Source of the DNA: Pseudomonas neuropathica
Lineage (GTDB): Bacteria > Pseudomonadota > Gammaproteobacteria > Pseudomonadales > Pseudomonadaceae
Length of the DNA stretch: 64,000 bases
Reading direction: 5' to 3'
Assembly (NCBI RefSeq): GCF_015461835.1
Contig: NZ_JACOPX010000001.1
Span: 434,001-498,000, forward strand
Under the pieces are notes generated by a model that saw only the letters and a list, made by a program, of their open reading frames with translations, was not told the origin of the DNA and did no database searches. Shown piece by piece: positions 53,482-63,662 of this stretch (positions are counted from its first letter, which is position 1; each line of letters opens with the position of its first letter). Position numbers and translations under genes: made by a program.

Positions 53482-54348
53482 ATGCGCCACGCCGTTCGTT
53501 CGTCTCGCTTCGTTTCGCTGTGCCTGCTGATCCTTTCGCCGCTGTTCGCGGAAACCGCCCATGCCGGTGCCGAGCGGCAACTGGTGGCTGCCATCAACGA
53601 CTATCGTGCCCATCCGCAGCGCTGTGATCGGCGCCCGACGCAGCGTCTGGCGCCGTTGGCACTGAAGTCGAACCTGGCCTTGCCGATCGGTTATCGCTAT
53701 GCCGGTGGCATGCGTGAAGCGCTGAAGTCGTCCGGGTATTCAGCCGTCGCGGTGCGCAGTATTCGTGTGGTCGGGGCCGAGGACGCCGAAGAGGCTTTCG
53801 ACCTGCTGCAAGACGAGCACTGCGCCGCGCTGCTGGATGCGAGCTACGCCGACATCGGCGTCAGTCGGTCGCGTAATGAATGGCAAGTGGTGTTGGCGCA
53901 ACCGGTGCTCGACAGCCGTGTCGGCGATAACCGCAGCGTCGGCAAGGCCTTGCTCGCGGAGGTAAACGCCGCGCGCGCCCAGCCACGGATGTGCGGACGC
54001 CAGCGCTTCGCCGCCGCCCGGCCGTTGAGCTGGAACGCAGCACTGGGCGCCGCCGCGCAGGGGCACAGCAAAGCCATGGCTTACGGCAATTACTTCGCCC
54101 ACCGTGATCCGGACGGCGACCTGCCTGCCGATCGCGCCCGCGCAGCCGGCTATCGCGGTCGGCAAATCGGTGAAAACATTGCCGCCGGACAGAGTTCACC
54201 GGGCAAAGCCATGGCCGGATGGCTGGCCAGCCCCGGACATTGCGCCAATCTGATGAATCCGATGTTTACTCAGGTCGGCGCCGGGTTTGCCAGTGAGGCG
54301 CGCAGTGATGAAGGGGTTTACTGGACGATGGTGTTTGGTGCGCAGTGA
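53482..54348 (+). CDS. CAP (SCP/PR-1-like) domain secreted protein
   Basis: 288 aa. Signal peptide RSSRFVSLCLLILSPLFAETAHA at residues 6-28. An N-terminal half of about 125 residues with its own CAP-related pattern (QLVAAINDYRAHPQRC, GYRYAGGMREALKSSGYSAV), then a CAP domain (about 151-288) with LLAEVNAARAQPRMCG, NAALGAAAQGHSKAMA, YFAHRDPDGDLPADRA, GENIAAGQ and SPGHCANLMNP. It is a full-length paralog of the partial gene at the left edge. Function unknown; periplasmic or secreted. Confidence 0.9.
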   Translation: MRHAVRSSRFVSLCLLILSPLFAETAHAGAERQLVAAINDYRAHPQRCDRRPTQRLAPLALKSNLALPIGYRYAGGMREALKSSGYSAVAVRSIRVVGAEDAEEAFDLLQDEHCAALLDASYADIGVSRSRNEWQVVLAQPVLDSRVGDNRSVGKALLAEVNAARAQPRMCGRQRFAAARPLSWNAALGAAAQGHSKAMAYGNYFAHRDPDGDLPADRARAAGYRGRQIGENIAAGQSSPGKAMAGWLASPGHCANLMNPMFTQVGAGFASEARSDEGVYWTMVFGAQ

Positions 54349-54464
54349 CTGCCAGCGTCCAGTGCCAATTTCAACAGTTCCTTGCGCAGCATTGACGGCG
54401 CACGAACGTGGTGATTTTCATGGGCCGGCAACATCGCGCAGGTTTATGACATTTGGGTAACAGG

Positions 54465-54517
54465 AAAAGATCGCAGCCTCGTTTCACTCGACAGCGCCTA
54501 CAAGGCTGCGATCTTTT
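54465..54517. repeat. Inverted repeat, short GATCGCAGC family
   Basis: AAAAGATCGCAGCCTCG ... AGGCTGCGATCTTTT, just after the end of the amidohydrolase gene. It may act as its terminator, though without a long U-run. Confidence 0.7.
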
Positions 54518-54522
54518 GATCT

Positions 54523-55806
54523 TCAAGCGGCGCGCTGCCCTCCCGCGACCATCGCCGAAGCCGCCAGCATCGCCCGCAACAACACCGCACACCCCGCCGC
54601 CAGATCATCCGGCGCGGCGTTTTCGATTTCGTTGTGGCTGATGCCGCCTTCGCACGGCACGAAGATCATCCCGGCCGGGCCGAGTTCGGCGAGGAAAATC
54701 GCGTCATGCCCGGCGCCGCTGACGATGTCCATGTGCGACAGGCCCAGCCCTTTCGCCGCGCCGCGCACGGCTTCCACACAACCTTTTTCGAAGTACAGCG
54801 GCGGGAAGTCCGCTGTCGGCGTCAGTTCATAAGTCAGACCGTGTTCTTCGCAGGTGGCGTCGATGACTTGCTTTACTTCAGCGATCATCGAGTCCAGACG
54901 CGCCGGTTCCAGATGACGGAAGTCGAGGGTCATGCGCACTTCGCCGGGAATGACGTTGCGCGAACCGGGGTAGGCCTGCAAACAACCGACGGTGCCGCAG
55001 GCGTGGGGTTGATGACCGAGGGCGGCGCGGTTGACCGCACCGACGATCACCGAGGCGCCGACCAGCGCGTCTTTACGCAGGTGCATCGGCGTTGGACCGG
55101 CGTGGGCCTCGACGCCGCGCAGCTTGAGGTCGAACCACTTCTGCCCCAACGCGCCCAACACGACGCCGATGGTTTTCTGTTCGTCTTCAAGGATCGGGCC
55201 TTGTTCGATGTGCGCCTCGAAATAGGCACCGACTTTATGCCCGCTGACTTTACGCGGACCGGCATAGCCAATGGCGTTCAGCGCTTCACCGACGGTGACG
55301 CCGTCGGCATCGACTTTGGCGAGGGTTTCTTCGAGGGTGAATTTCTCGGCGAACACGCCCGAGCCCATCATGCACGGAGCGAAGCGCGAGCCTTCTTCGT
55401 TGGTCCAGACCACCACTTCCAGCGGCGCTTCGGTTTCCACTTTGAGGTCGTTGAGGGTGCGCAGAACTTCGACGCCGGCGAGCACGCCGAAGCAGCCGTC
55501 GAACTTGCCGCCGGTGGGTTGGGTGTCAATGTGGCTGCCGGTCATCACCGGTGGCAAATCGGGATTGCGCCCGGGGCGCCGGGCAAAAATGTTGCCGACG
55601 GCATCGATGGTGACGCTGCACCCGGCGTCCTTGCACCATTGCACGAAGAGGTCGCGGGCCTGGCGGTCGAGGTCAGTGAGGGCCAGGCGACAGACCCCGC
55701 CCTTGACCGTCGCGCCGAGTTTGGCCAGTTCCATGAGCGACGCCCACAGGCGGTCGCGGTTGATGTGCTGATGGGTCGATTGCAGAACGTCTACGGCTGC
55801 GTTCAT
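54523..55806 (-). CDS. Zn-dependent amidohydrolase, probable beta-ureidopropionase (HyuC/AmaB family)
   Basis: 427 aa M20-family enzyme. TGSHIDTQPTGGKFDG with metal ligands His/Asp, TNEEGSRFAPCMMGSGVFA, FEAHIEQGPILE, and a C-terminal CEGGISHNEIE. The family hydrolyses N-carbamoyl amino acids. In this cluster (NCS1 permease, dihydropyrimidinase, dihydropyrimidine dehydrogenase) the fitting reaction is N-carbamoyl-beta-alanine to beta-alanine, CO2 and ammonia. Same strand as the permease gene, separated by a REP doublet. Confidence 0.9.
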   Translation of the reverse strand: MNAAVDVLQSTHQHINRDRLWASLMELAKLGATVKGGVCRLALTDLDRQARDLFVQWCKDAGCSVTIDAVGNIFARRPGRNPDLPPVMTGSHIDTQPTGGKFDGCFGVLAGVEVLRTLNDLKVETEAPLEVVVWTNEEGSRFAPCMMGSGVFAEKFTLEETLAKVDADGVTVGEALNAIGYAGPRKVSGHKVGAYFEAHIEQGPILEDEQKTIGVVLGALGQKWFDLKLRGVEAHAGPTPMHLRKDALVGASVIVGAVNRAALGHQPHACGTVGCLQAYPGSRNVIPGEVRMTLDFRHLEPARLDSMIAEVKQVIDATCEEHGLTYELTPTADFPPLYFEKGCVEAVRGAAKGLGLSHMDIVSGAGHDAIFLAELGPAGMIFVPCEGGISHNEIENAAPDDLAAGCAVLLRAMLAASAMVAGGQRAA

Positions 55807-55867
55807 GGGGATCTCCTCAGGCTGCTGTTCTTATGGATTTCTTCAAATACATCTCTGCCGTAAGTGA

Positions 55868-55945
55868 GGCCGCCTTCGCGAGCAAGCTCGCTCCCACATT
55901 TGGAATGCGTACACATGTGGGAGCGAGCTTGCTCGCGAAGAGGCC
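55868..55945. repeat. REP doublet, outward orientation
   Basis: CGCCTTCGCGAGCAAGCTCGCTCCCACA then ATGTGGGAGCGAGCTTGCTCGCGAAGAGGCC. Confidence 0.85.
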
Positions 55946-55950
55946 TGCAT

Positions 55951-57435
55951 TCACACCGCAGATTTCACTACTGACGGACTAGCGCGCATCACGCACAACC
56001 CGTAATAAATAATCCCGCCCAGCGCCGAGCCGGTGAACCAGCCATAGCTGTAGAACCAGCTGAACGCATCGCTGCCCAGCGACATCACGGTCAACACCAC
56101 CGGTACGCCAAAGGCAACAAAACCGGCCCAGTTCCACGCCGGATAGACGTCGTCGCGGTACAGCCCGGCGAGGTCCAGTTGCTGTTTCTTGATCAGAAAA
56201 TAGTCCACCACCATGATCCCGGCGATCGGTCCGAGCAGGCTTGAATAACCGAGCAGCCAATTGGAATAGACACTTTCCAGACTGACCTCGGAAACGATCC
56301 AGCCAAGTTTTTTCAGCAGTTCATGACCCATCAGCAACAGCCCGACCAACCCGGTCAGCAACACCGCTTTGGTGCGGTTGATCACCTTCGGCGCGATGTT
56401 CTGAAAGTCGTTGGTTGGCGAAACGATGTTCGCGGCAGTGTTGGTCGATAGCGTGGCGATGATGATCAGTGCCATCGCCACCGCGACCCACACCGGGCTT
56501 TGGATATGGCCGATCAGCGTGACCGGATCAGAGACAGTCACACCGACCAGTTTCACCGACGCGGCAGTCATCACCACACCCAGCGCGGCGAACAGGAACA
56601 TGGTCAACGGCAGGCCGATGATCTGCCCGAGGATCTGATCCTTTTGGCTCTTGGCGTATCGACTGAAATCAGGAATGTTCAGCGATAAAGTCGCCCAGAA
56701 GCCGACCATCGCCGTCAACCCGGCGGCAAAATAACCGTACACGCTCGCGCCTTCCGGGCGTTTGGCCGGGATCGCCATCAATTCGCTCATCGACACATTA
56801 GGCATCGCCCACACCAGCAGACCGATACCGACCGCCACCAGCAACGGCGCCGACAACGTTTCCAGCCACTTGATCGACTCGGCACCACGAATCACCACCC
56901 ACAGATTCAGCGCCCAGAAGATCATGAAACCGATCACCTCGCCCGTGCCGCCGAGGGATTTCCAGCCCTCGAACACTGAGCCGAGAAACAGGTGAATCGC
57001 CAACCCGCCAAACATCGTCTGAATGCCGAACCAGCCACACGCCACCAGCGCGCGGATCAGACACGGCACGTTGGAGCCGAGAATGCCGAACGATGAGCGC
57101 AGCAACACCGGAAACGGGATGCCGTACTTGGTGCCGGGGAAAGCGTTAAGTGTCAGCGGAATCAGCACGATGATGTTGGCGAACAGAATCGCCAGCAGCG
57201 CTTCACCGACGCTCAAGCCGAAGTACGCCGTGAGCACGCCACCGAGGGTATAAGTCGGCACACAGATCGACATGCCGACCCACAGCGCGGTGATGTGCCA
57301 TTTGTTCCAGGTACGTTCGCGCACCTTGGTCGGTGCCATGTCGTGGTTGTAACGGGGACTGTCGAGGACGTCGCTGCCGGCTTCAAGCTCGTACAAGCCG
57401 TCGCGCTCGGTCACTTGCGATCTGATCTGTTGCAT
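55951..57435 (-). CDS. NCS1-family nucleobase/hydantoin permease
   Basis: 494 aa from the ATG at 57435. About 12 helices. Starts with LYELEAGSDVLDSPRYNHDMAPT and has NKWHITALWVGMSICVPTY, CGWFGIQTMFGG and LSLNIPDFSRYAKSQKDQILGQ, signatures of nucleobase:cation symporters-1 (Mhp1/PucI-like). Likely imports uracil, thymine or dihydropyrimidines. It diverges from hydA across a 625-bp regulatory region. Confidence 0.9.
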   Translation of the reverse strand: MQQIRSQVTERDGLYELEAGSDVLDSPRYNHDMAPTKVRERTWNKWHITALWVGMSICVPTYTLGGVLTAYFGLSVGEALLAILFANIIVLIPLTLNAFPGTKYGIPFPVLLRSSFGILGSNVPCLIRALVACGWFGIQTMFGGLAIHLFLGSVFEGWKSLGGTGEVIGFMIFWALNLWVVIRGAESIKWLETLSAPLLVAVGIGLLVWAMPNVSMSELMAIPAKRPEGASVYGYFAAGLTAMVGFWATLSLNIPDFSRYAKSQKDQILGQIIGLPLTMFLFAALGVVMTAASVKLVGVTVSDPVTLIGHIQSPVWVAVAMALIIIATLSTNTAANIVSPTNDFQNIAPKVINRTKAVLLTGLVGLLLMGHELLKKLGWIVSEVSLESVYSNWLLGYSSLLGPIAGIMVVDYFLIKKQQLDLAGLYRDDVYPAWNWAGFVAFGVPVVLTVMSLGSDAFSWFYSYGWFTGSALGGIIYYGLCVMRASPSVVKSAV

Positions 57436-57837
57436 GGCCGCTCCACTGTTCTTCTGATTATTTTTTTGCTCATCAGGCGGCTTGCACACGAGTGCGCGAG
57501 CCGGACGATGGCCGGAGGAACTGACAACTTTCGTGCACCGGCCATGGTGTCAGCGGCGGCATCAATAAACGTGCCGGGTGCCCCGCTTACGCATCGGGCG
57601 GTGTTTCAAACGCTTTGCAACTTTCTGATATTCATCAGTTTTAATTATTCACCGAAGGAGTTCGCGGAAACTTGTCTGGGTGCTCAGGCTAAACACCTGG
57701 CAAGTTGTCCGAACAGACAGGACTCAATCTGGTGCACTGCATTTATTTTCATCGTGAGCGAGCAACCGCAGCTCAACTTCAAGCGGCTGATTTCACATAG
57801 GAAATCTTGCTCATATTTCCATCCTGTCAAGTGCGTC

Positions 57838-57868
57838 AAAATGGTGAACAGCCTCACCATTTTGGTGA
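57838..57868. promoter_or_regulatory. Operator candidate: three alternating TGGTGA/TCACCA half-sites
   Basis: A perfect 10-bp inverted repeat AAAATGGTGA-N6-TCACCATTTT (57838-57863), whose right arm forms a second palindrome with TGGTGA at 57863-57868. It lies between the permease gene and hydA. The neighbourhood (57436-58060) is AT-rich and otherwise gene-free. Confidence 0.6.
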
Positions 57869-57962
57869 TCTACATTTTTTATCGTTATTTTTCATACACT
57901 TAAAGCAGTCATTAGCTTATAAAAAATAATCTTGATCTATTGCAAATCTGCGACTAGTTTCT

Positions 57963-59500
<1,538 letters not shown>

Positions 59501-59513
59501 AATCCAGGCCTTC

Positions 59514-59588
59514 GGCCTTCGCGAGCAAGCTCGCTCCCACAGGGGAATGCATTCCAAATGTGGGAGCGAGCTTGCTCGCGAAGAGGCC
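59514..59588. repeat. REP doublet, outward orientation
   Basis: CCTTCGCGAGCAAGCTCGCTCCCACAGG then ATGTGGGAGCGAGCTTGCTCGCGAAGAGGCC, between hydA and preT. Confidence 0.85.
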
Positions 59589-59657
59589 ATCCCGAACGCC
59601 ACAAAAACCACTGCCCATCAGAGGCAGAGAACCTCAATAACCGTGAGGCACAAAACC

Positions 59658-61025
59658 GTGATCGAGACCCTGAACCATCTCCCCCACCCGCACGAAAGCG
59701 CGGCCGCCCTCGCCGGGCATTTCACCGATCTGGCGCCGCCGCTCAATGACCGGCAGGCGCATCTGGAAGCCTCGCGCTGCCTGTATTGCTACGACGCGCC
59801 GTGCGTCAATGCGTGCCCCAGCGAGATCGACATCCCGTCGTTCATCCGCAACATTCATCAGGACAACGTGCCCGGTGCGGCGCAGAAAATCCTCTCAGCG
59901 AACATCCTCGGCGGCAGTTGCGCGCGGGTCTGTCCAACCGAGATCCTTTGCCAACAAGCCTGCGTGCGCAACAACGCTCAGGAATGCGCGCCGGTACTGA
60001 TCGGCCTGCTGCAACGCTACGCCGTGGACAATGCGCACTTCAGCGAACATCCGTTCCAGCGCGCCGCAGCGACCGGCAAACGCATCGCCGTGGTCGGTGC
60101 CGGGCCGGCCGGTTTGTCCTGTGCGCATCGCAGCGCCATGCACGGTCATGACGTGGTGATTTTCGAAGCGCGGGAGAAGGCTGGCGGCCTCAATGAATAC
60201 GGAATCGCCAAGTACAAACTGGTCGACGACTACGCGCAGAAGGAACTGGATTTCCTTCTGCAGATCGGCGGCATCGAGATTCGTCACGGGCAGAAACTCG
60301 GCGAGAATCTGACGCTGAGTGAACTGCATCAGCAGTTCGACGCGGTGTTCCTCGGCCTCGGCCTCAGCGCCAGCAAGCAACTCGGCCTGCCTCACGAAGA
60401 TGCTCCGGGCCTGCTCGCTGCCACCGACTACATTCGCGAATTGCGCCAGGCCGATGACCTCACGCAATTGCCATTGGCCGAACGCTGCATCGTCCTTGGC
60501 GCCGGTAACACCGCGATCGACATGGCCGTGCAAATGGCTCGCCTCGGGGCTCGCGACGTCAATCTGGTGTATCGCCGGGGCGCTGCCGACATGGGCGCCA
60601 CCGGCCATGAGCAAGACATCGCCAAAGCCAATCAGGTGCGCCTGCTGACCTGGGCACAACCGGAAGAGGTGCTGCTCGACGCTCAGGGCCAGGTGCGCGG
60701 CATGCGTTTCGCCCGCACCGATCTGGTCGACGGTCGCCTGCAAACCACCGGCGAGACCTTCGAGCTGGCCGCTGACGCGATCTTCAAAGCCATAGGTCAG
60801 GCCTTCGACGGCGGCGCCCTCGCCGACCCGTTGGCCCGTGAACTCAAGCGTCAGGGCGAACGCATCTACGTCGATGAGAACCTGCGCACCAGCATCCCCG
60901 GCGTGTATGCCGGCGGCGACTGCACCAGCCTCGATCAGGACCTCACCGTGCAAGCCGTGCAGCACGGCAAACGCGCCGCCGAGGCGATCAATGCTCAACT
61001 GATGCTTAACGTGGAGGCTGCGTAA
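59658..61025 (+). CDS. preT: NAD-dependent dihydropyrimidine dehydrogenase subunit PreT
   Basis: 455 aa from a GTG at 59658 (GAGG upstream); in-frame codons further 5' run through the REP and are unlikely. N-terminal Fe-S region CLYCYDAPCVNACP (about 46-59) and CARVCPTEILCQQAC, FAD site AVVGAGPAGLSCAHRSAM, NAD site VLGAGNTAIDMAVQMARLG and C-terminal GGDCTSLDQDLTVQAVQHGKRAA. With PreA it reduces uracil and thymine using NADH. It ends 1 base before the preA ATG. Confidence 0.95.
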   Translation: MIETLNHLPHPHESAAALAGHFTDLAPPLNDRQAHLEASRCLYCYDAPCVNACPSEIDIPSFIRNIHQDNVPGAAQKILSANILGGSCARVCPTEILCQQACVRNNAQECAPVLIGLLQRYAVDNAHFSEHPFQRAAATGKRIAVVGAGPAGLSCAHRSAMHGHDVVIFEAREKAGGLNEYGIAKYKLVDDYAQKELDFLLQIGGIEIRHGQKLGENLTLSELHQQFDAVFLGLGLSASKQLGLPHEDAPGLLAATDYIRELRQADDLTQLPLAERCIVLGAGNTAIDMAVQMARLGARDVNLVYRRGAADMGATGHEQDIAKANQVRLLTWAQPEEVLLDAQGQVRGMRFARTDLVDGRLQTTGETFELAADAIFKAIGQAFDGGALADPLARELKRQGERIYVDENLRTSIPGVYAGGDCTSLDQDLTVQAVQHGKRAAEAINAQLMLNVEAA

Positions 61026-62300
61026 ATGGCCGATCTGTCGATTGTCTTCGCTGGCATCAAAGCGCCGAATCCGTTCTGGCTGGCCTCTGCGCCACCGACC
61101 GACAAAGCCTACAACGTGGTCCGCGCCTTCGAAGCGGGCTGGGGTGGCGTGGTCTGGAAAACCCTCGGTGAGGATCCGGCGGCGGTCAACGTGTCGTCGC
61201 GTTACTCCGCGCATTACGGCAACAACCGTGAAGTGCTGGGCATTAACAATATCGAGTTGATCACCGACCGTTCGCTGGAGATCAACCTGCGCGAAATCAC
61301 TCAGGTGAAGAAGGACTGGCCGGACCGCGCGCTGATCGTTTCGCTGATGGTGCCGTGCGTGGAGGAATCGTGGAAACACATCCTGCCGCTGGTGGAAGCC
61401 ACCGGCGCTGACGGTATCGAGCTGAATTTCGGCTGCCCGCACGGCATGCCTGAACGCGGTATGGGTGCGGCGGTCGGTCAGGTGCCGGAATATGTCGAGC
61501 AAGTCACGCGCTGGTGCAAGACCTATTGCTCGCTGCCGGTGATCGTCAAGCTGACGCCGAACATCACCGACATCCGCGTCGCCGCCCGCGCAGCGCATCG
61601 CGGTGGTGCGGACGCGGTGTCGCTGATCAATACGATCAACTCGATCACCAGCGTCGACCTGGAACACATGGTTGCCCTGCCCACCGTCGGCAGCAAAAGC
61701 ACCCATGGCGGTTATTGCGGTTCGGCGGTGAAGCCGATTGCGCTGAACATGGTCGCCGAAATCGCCCGCGATCCGCAGACCCAGGGCTTGCCGATCTGCG
61801 GGATTGGCGGCATTGGCAGTTGGCGTGATGCAGCGGAATTCATGGCGCTGGGCAGCGGCGCGGTGCAGGTGTGCACGGCGGCGATGTTGCATGGCTTCCG
61901 CATTGTCGAGGAGATGAAGGACGGTTTGTCGCGATGGATGGACAGTCAGGGTTACGCCAGCATCGCCGAGTTTTCCGGGCGCGCGGTGGGCAACACCACG
62001 GACTGGAAGTACCTCGACATCAACTATCAGGTGATCGCGAAGATTGATCAGGACGCGTGCATTGGGTGCGGGCGCTGCCACATTGCTTGCGAGGACACTT
62101 CACACCAGGCGATCAGCAGTCTCAAACAGGCGGACGGGACGCATAAATATGAAGTAATCGATGAGGAGTGTGTGGGTTGTAACTTGTGCCAGATCACTTG
62201 CCCGGTGGCCGATTGCATCGAGATGGTGCCGATGGAGACGGGCAAGCCGTTTCTGGACTGGAATCATGATCCGCGCAATCCGTATCACGTTGCGGTCTAG
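61026..62300 (+). CDS. preA: NAD-dependent dihydropyrimidine dehydrogenase subunit PreA
   Basis: 424 aa. FMN-binding TIM barrel (NPFWLASAPPTDKAYNV, ELNFGCPHGMPERGMG, VKLTPNITDI, GIGGIGSWRDAAEF) and a C-terminal pair of [4Fe-4S] sites CIGCGRCHIACEDTSH and CVGCNLCQITCPVADC. It catalyses pyrimidine reduction at FMN. It starts directly after preT. A long composite repeat follows. Confidence 0.96.
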   Translation: MADLSIVFAGIKAPNPFWLASAPPTDKAYNVVRAFEAGWGGVVWKTLGEDPAAVNVSSRYSAHYGNNREVLGINNIELITDRSLEINLREITQVKKDWPDRALIVSLMVPCVEESWKHILPLVEATGADGIELNFGCPHGMPERGMGAAVGQVPEYVEQVTRWCKTYCSLPVIVKLTPNITDIRVAARAAHRGGADAVSLINTINSITSVDLEHMVALPTVGSKSTHGGYCGSAVKPIALNMVAEIARDPQTQGLPICGIGGIGSWRDAAEFMALGSGAVQVCTAAMLHGFRIVEEMKDGLSRWMDSQGYASIAEFSGRAVGNTTDWKYLDINYQVIAKIDQDACIGCGRCHIACEDTSHQAISSLKQADGTHKYEVIDEECVGCNLCQITCPVADCIEMVPMETGKPFLDWNHDPRNPYHVAV

Positions 62301-62516
62301 CCCCTCACCCTAACCCTCTCCCAAAGGGAGAGGGGACTGATTGGGGGATGCTTCAGAAATCCACCGACGTGAACGATTTGCTTTGAATCCATAATCGATG
62401 CATGCACAAGCACGAACTGCTTTGAATCCATATTCGACTGGATTTTTCAGGTCGATGTAACCCGCGAGACACCTCGGTCGGCCCCCTCTCCCTCTGGGAG
62501 AGGGCTGGGGTGAGGG
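62301..62516. repeat. Long composite inverted repeat, copy 5
   Basis: CCCCTCACCCTAACCCTCTCCC at left and GGGAGAGGGCTGGGGTGAGGG at right. The interior carries GAATCCATAATCGATG and GAATCCATATTCGACT, the doubled unit also seen in copy 1. Confidence 0.8.
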
Positions 62517-62536
62517 TCAGCCTTTGATCTTGCTCT

Positions 62537-63157
62537 TCAAGGCTCCAGCCCGATCCCGCGCAATATCACACTCGTCACCGTCTGCACCGCCCGCTCAAAC
62601 TGCATGTCCGACAACGGCTGATGCTCATTCAGAATATTCACCTGATGATCAAAGTCGGCATAGTGCTGGGTCGACGCCCAGATCATGTACAGCAAACTCG
62701 ACGGTTCCACCGGCAAAATCCGCTTGTCCTCGACCCACTGACGAATCTTCGCTTCCTTCATCTTCGCCCAGTCATACAGACTGACATCCAGCGCCTCGCC
62801 CAACGTTGGCGCGCCGTGGATGATCTCGTTGGCCCAGACTTTCGAGCCATACGGACGGCTGCGCGAATGGTTCATCTTGGCGCGGATGTAGCTGCTCAGC
62901 ACCACGCGCGGATCGTCGAACATCTCGAAACACAGCGCATCCTGTTTCCATACTTCCAGCAGATCGAACAGCACCGCGCTGTACAGTTCGCTCTTGGTGC
63001 TGAAGTAATAATGCAGATTGGAACGCGGCAGTTGCACTTCCGCCGCGATGTCGGCCATGGCCGTGCCGCCGAAGCCTTTTTCGGCGAAGACTTTTTCCGC
63101 CGCGAGGAGAATTTTCTCGACGTTGTTGCGACGAATCTCGATCTTGTGATTGCCCAT
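62537..63157 (-). CDS. TetR-family regulator, RutR-like
   Basis: 206 aa from the ATG at 63157 (AGGGAGCCCTC upstream). HTH IAAEVQLPRSNLHYYFSTKSELYSAVL (about 38-64). The C-terminal domain with NHSRSRPYGSKVWANEIIHGAP resembles RutR, the uracil-sensing regulator. It is convergent with preA. The genomic setting makes it the likely controller of the pyrimidine genes, perhaps at the palindromes near 57.8-58.0 kb. Confidence 0.9.
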   Translation of the reverse strand: MGNHKIEIRRNNVEKILLAAEKVFAEKGFGGTAMADIAAEVQLPRSNLHYYFSTKSELYSAVLFDLLEVWKQDALCFEMFDDPRVVLSSYIRAKMNHSRSRPYGSKVWANEIIHGAPTLGEALDVSLYDWAKMKEAKIRQWVEDKRILPVEPSSLLYMIWASTQHYADFDHQVNILNEHQPLSDMQFERAVQTVTSVILRGIGLEP

Positions 63158-63296
63158 GAGGGCTCCCTGACAACAGCGTTGCCCAAGACTAGCATCCGCT
63201 CTGGTGCGCGGGCGACCGCTGCAAACAAAACTTCGTACTGGCGTGAGCGGATAGCTAAACTGACGCTTCTTCGATCCTGCCTCAGAGGTATCCGCG

Positions 63297-63659
63297 ATGC
63301 TGTTCAAGAACGTCCTGACCACCACTGCCCTGCTCGCTTCGCTGTTCGCCGCATCTTCCGTGTTTGCCCATGCCCACCTGAAAAGCCAGACCCCGGCCGC
63401 CGACAGCACCGTCGCCGCTCCCGCCGATTTGCGCCTGACCTTTTCCGAAGGTGTCGAGGCCAGTTTCACCAAAGTCACCCTGACCCGCGATGGCGCACCG
63501 GTCGCGGTCAAAGCGCTGACCACCGAGGGCGACAAGAAAACCCTGATCGTTACCCCCGCAGCTCCTTTGAGCGCTGGCGAGTACAAAGTCGAATGGCACG
63601 CAGTGTCTGTCGACACGCACAAAAGCGAAGGCGCCTACCAGTTCAAGGTGAGTCAGTAA
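63297..63659 (+). CDS. copC: CopC-domain periplasmic copper-binding protein
   Basis: 120 aa. Signal peptide ends SVFA, so the mature protein starts HAHLKSQTPAADS with the His that, together with DTH (in HAVSVDTHKSEG), forms the Cu(II) site. Length and fold match CopC/PcoC. GAGGTATCCGCG precedes the ATG. It is followed 3 bp later by copD. Confidence 0.94.
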   Translation: MLFKNVLTTTALLASLFAASSVFAHAHLKSQTPAADSTVAAPADLRLTFSEGVEASFTKVTLTRDGAPVAVKALTTEGDKKTLIVTPAAPLSAGEYKVEWHAVSVDTHKSEGAYQFKVSQ

Positions 63660-63662
63660 TTC

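Noticed and set aside
59895..62081. A 728-codon open frame opposite preT/preA
   Set aside because: Same shadow effect. It has no recognisable motif, and preT and preA cover the region completely on the plus strand.
62537..63622. Longer start for the TetR gene giving 361 residues
   Set aside because: The extra N-terminal 155 residues run opposite to copC and its signal peptide. The ATG at 63157 has a good ribosome binding site and standard TetR length.
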